From contig JAUVDF010000026.1 in assembly GCA_030595455.1 (NCBI GenBank), positions 1-9,065 of the forward strand: a DNA stretch of 9,065 nt, read 5' to 3'. Within the stretch, counting starts at the first letter, position 1. Each line of letters begins with the position of its first letter. A program made the position numbers and the translations under genes. The stretch is from Fidelibacterota bacterium (GTDB taxonomy: Bacteria; Fidelibacterota; UBA8477; JABMPR01). This document shows, piece by piece, positions 7,360 to 9,065 of the stretch. Under the pieces are notes generated by a model. The model ran no database searches. It was not told the DNA's origin and worked only from the letters and a program-made list of their open reading frames with translations.

Positions 7360-7386
7360 AAGGAAGAAGGAAAATAGTTGAGGAAG
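7360..7386 (+). promoter_or_regulatory. Purine-rich SD-like stretch between yejA and the four-helix-bundle gene
   Basis: The 38-base gap after yejA holds AAGGAAGAAGGAAAA (7360-7374) and GAGGAAG (7380-7386). The second copy is ten bases before the TTG at 7397 and probably drives its translation. The first has no start codon at a suitable distance; it may be the remains of the original yejB ribosome binding site (inference). Confidence 0.45.
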
Positions 7387-7396
7387 ATCTAAACCG

Positions 7397-7810
7397 TTGA
7401 ATGAAGTACAATATAAAAATCAACCTAAAACGGCATTTTATATTGGTGAACCAGAAACTGTTTGGGATCTAAAGGAAAGAACACGCCAGTTTGCCCTTCG
7501 ATGTATTAAACTTACCGGAGCCTTGCCTAAAACTGACACCGGTCGAATTATTGGGAAACAGCTCTTGCGATCTTCAACCTCAGTTGGGGCTAACTATCGG
7601 GCTGCTAGCTTAGCACAATCAAAGGCTGCTTTTACGGCAAAATTGAGTATAGTTCTTGAAGAAGCAGATGAATGTTGTTATTGGTTAGATTTGATTATCG
7701 AAGCAAAACTGTTAGACAAAGACAAGGTTACTGATCTCTACAATGAAGCAATTGAATTGACCAAAATATTCGCTGCTTCCAGAAGAAAAGCACAGAGGAC
7801 CAGAAATTGA
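7397..7810 (+). CDS. Four-helix-bundle protein, 23S rRNA intervening-sequence (IVP/S23) family
   Basis: A 137-residue member of the four-helix-bundle family first described in open reading frames within 23S rRNA intervening sequences; free-standing copies are common in many phyla and their function is unknown. The family signature is clear: 'DLKERTRQFALRCIKLTGALP' (24-44), 'LLRSSTSVGANYRAA' (56-70), 'SKAAFTAKLSIVLEEADECCYWLDLI' (75-100), then a terminal helix and a basic tail (SRRKAQRTRN). The fold is related to Avd, the accessory protein of diversity-generating retroelements, but no reverse transcriptase or template repeat is visible here. Start: the only candidate in frame is TTG at 7397, since a TGA lies at 7379 and no other Met exists in the protein. 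It sits between the binding protein and permease of one ABC importer, an odd place that suggests insertion. The length is normal and the gene intact. Confidence 0.88.
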   Translation: MNEVQYKNQPKTAFYIGEPETVWDLKERTRQFALRCIKLTGALPKTDTGRIIGKQLLRSSTSVGANYRAASLAQSKAAFTAKLSIVLEEADECCYWLDLIIEAKLLDKDKVTDLYNEAIELTKIFAASRRKAQRTRN

Positions 7811-7813
7811 CAA

Positions 7814-7848
7814 TTATTCCTTATTCCTTATTAAATATTAATTAACAA
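7814..7848 (+). repeat. Seven-base periodic AT-rich tract before yejB
   Basis: Directly after the four-helix-bundle stop the sequence reads as successive 7-mers: TTATTCC, TTATTCC, TTATTAA, ATATTAA, TTAACAA, ending at the yejB ATG. The first two are perfect copies and the rest degenerate. It fills nearly the whole 37-base gap and contains no SD. It may be a remnant of the event that placed the four-helix-bundle gene here. Confidence 0.5.
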
Positions 7849-9065
7849 TGACTACATATTTTATCAGACGTATTCTACTTATGGTCCCCACATTTCTGGG
7901 GTCAACCATCTTGATTTTTATTATCCTCCAAATGGCTCCCGGAGGTCCCCTGGAGCGAACTATTCAACAGCTACAAGCGGGCGCAATGCAGGCAGGTGAG
8001 TCTGTAGGGAGTGTTGGTGATATCATGGATGGTGGCAGCTCTGTTCTTCCAGAATCAGCCATGCGTGAGCTAAAACGATTCTATGGGTTTGATAAACCGG
8101 TCTATCAAAGATATCTAATCTGGTTGGGTGTATGGCCAAGAGAAACAAAGCATCGTGAAGTTGAATTTAAGAATGGAAATACTGAAGCTCAAAAGAATGT
8201 AGGTCGCGGCACCTATATGACGCTGCGACTTGAAGGTGATGATGTCTTGGTCTACGATAAAGCCGGACAAGTCAGCGAGGTCTGGAAAGCCTCCGTTGAT
8301 ACTGAAGGCTCAAGTGAGAATGTAGTTTTAACAACAATCTTTCAGACTGAGTATTCAGGAATCCTGACTGGGAATCTCGGAACCTCTTATACTTATGATC
8401 AACCGGTAACAGAAGTCATGGCACCCCGATTTAAGATTTCAGTATTCTTTGGCTTAACGGGATTGATGCTTTCTTATGTTGTCTGTATTCCACTGGGGAT
8501 TCGTAAAGCTTTAAATCATGGTTCCGCCTTCGATTTTCTTTCCAGCGTAACGATTTTCGTGGCCTACTCTATCCCGGGGTTTGCCCTGGGTGGCGTTTTG
8601 TTGGTTCTGTTTGGAGGAGGCTCCTTTTGGGACGTTTTCCCCTTGGGTGGCTTTCGATCCCCTTCAGAGGTTTGGGATGGACTCACCGTCTGGGGGCAGA
8701 TTAAAGATCAGCTTTGGCACGCAGTTTTACCCATTATTGCCTGGTCAATTGGCAGTTTTGCTGGCCTCACAGTCCTAATGAAAAATAGTTTATTGGAAAA
8801 TATTTCGCAAGATTATATCCGCACAGCCTTTGCCAAGGGTTTGCATGAGAAGCGTGTGGTCTGGGTTCATGCCATTCGTAACTCGATTATCCCGATCGCT
8901 TCTGGAATTGGTGGAATTATTGGCGTTGTGATCGCCGGATCCTATTTGATTGAAAAAGTTTTCAATATTGATGGTTTCGGCCGGATGGGATTTGAAGCGA
9001 TTATCGATCGTGATTATCCCATTACTTTAGGATTTTTAGTTATTGTTGTAATCATCAGGTTGGTG
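7848..9065 (+). CDS. yejB: ABC transporter permease, YejB-like, with enlarged periplasmic loop (3' end outside the window)
   Basis: The first 406 residues of a DppB/OppB/YejB-type inner-membrane permease; the frame is still open at the window edge. It starts 'MTTYFIRRILLMVPTFLGSTILIFIILQMAPGGP'-like: the R-R-x-L-x-x-x-P-T helix 1 (9-29) and 'APGGP' (30-34) are typical. Later come 'FYGFDKPVYQRY' (78-89), 'GNLGTSY' (175-181), helices at about 199-216, 232-255, 291-311, 347-368 and 391 onward, and the EAA-like loop 'DYIRTAFAKGLHEKRVVWVH' (322-341) that contacts the ATPase. Usually the YGFDKP segment is followed closely by the G-x-LGxSy motif; here about 75 extra hydrophilic residues (about 97-171) lie between them in the periplasmic loop. 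TAA at 7839 leaves ATG 7848 as the only sensible start, yet no SD precedes it. YejE- and YejF-like genes would be expected beyond the edge. Confidence 0.9.
   Translation, partial: MTTYFIRRILLMVPTFLGSTILIFIILQMAPGGPLERTIQQLQAGAMQAGESVGSVGDIMDGGSSVLPESAMRELKRFYGFDKPVYQRYLIWLGVWPRETKHREVEFKNGNTEAQKNVGRGTYMTLRLEGDDVLVYDKAGQVSEVWKASVDTEGSSENVVLTTIFQTEYSGILTGNLGTSYTYDQPVTEVMAPRFKISVFFGLTGLMLSYVVCIPLGIRKALNHGSAFDFLSSVTIFVAYSIPGFALGGVLLVLFGGGSFWDVFPLGGFRSPSEVWDGLTVWGQIKDQLWHAVLPIIAWSIGSFAGLTVLMKNSLLENISQDYIRTAFAKGLHEKRVVWVHAIRNSIIPIASGIGGIIGVVIAGSYLIEKVFNIDGFGRMGFEAIIDRDYPITLGFLVIVVIIRLV

Noticed and set aside
7397..7810. Diversity-generating retroelement, because Avd shares the four-helix-bundle fold
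   Set aside because: No reverse transcriptase, template/variable repeat pair or variable target domain is visible in the window, and the sequence matches the IVP/S23 family signature.
8581..8778. Open frame of 65 codons on the + strand
   Set aside because: It overlaps the YejB-like permease in another frame, and the permease frame has clear family motifs through the same bases.
1..9065. CRISPR arrays, tRNA or rRNA genes, transposases or phage genes
   Set aside because: I saw no regularly spaced repeats, no cloverleaf-like or rRNA segments, and no recombinase or structural phage motifs on either strand.

Overview
The window is a moderately AT-rich stretch of a bacterial chromosome with every supported gene on the + strand. 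The organism looks Gram-negative: it encodes a FixH/CcoH-type cytochrome cbb3 oxidase accessory protein, two predicted lipoproteins and a Yej-type oligopeptide ABC importer. FixH resembles versions from the Bacteroidetes/Marinimicrobia (FCB) side of the tree, yet most genes carry clear Shine-Dalgarno (SD) sequences, which typical Bacteroidetes largely lack. An FCB-group lineage such as Marinimicrobia is a guess from general resemblance, not proven.

Layout. (1) 1-505: the end of a cbb3 oxidase assembly operon (fixH, 5' end probably outside the window), closed by a strong intrinsic hairpin terminator. (2) 596-1648: a tetratricopeptide-repeat (TPR) protein with a lipoprotein-like signal. (3) 1727-5293: a compact run of four genes with gaps of 8, 31 and 15 bases: a saccharopine dehydrogenase/lysine 6-dehydrogenase-family oxidoreductase, a 12-helix APC amino-acid permease of the glutamate:GABA antiporter-like branch, and two small membrane proteins that I do not recognise. 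This looks like an amino-acid uptake and oxidation unit, perhaps for lysine or a related diamino acid. (4) 5439-9065: a peptide/opine-type ABC importer with a YejA-like lipoprotein receptor and a YejB-like permease that runs off the right edge. Between them sits a four-helix-bundle protein of the 23S rRNA intervening-sequence (IVP/S23) family.

The most notable points are this four-helix-bundle gene inside the importer operon, with a TTG start and a 7-base periodic AT-rich tail that leaves yejB without an SD; an extra domain of about 75 residues in the first periplasmic loop of the YejB-like permease; and the two unrecognised membrane proteins linked to the dehydrogenase/permease pair. I found no tRNA, rRNA, CRISPR array, transposase or phage gene. 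No gap between genes exceeds 300 bases.
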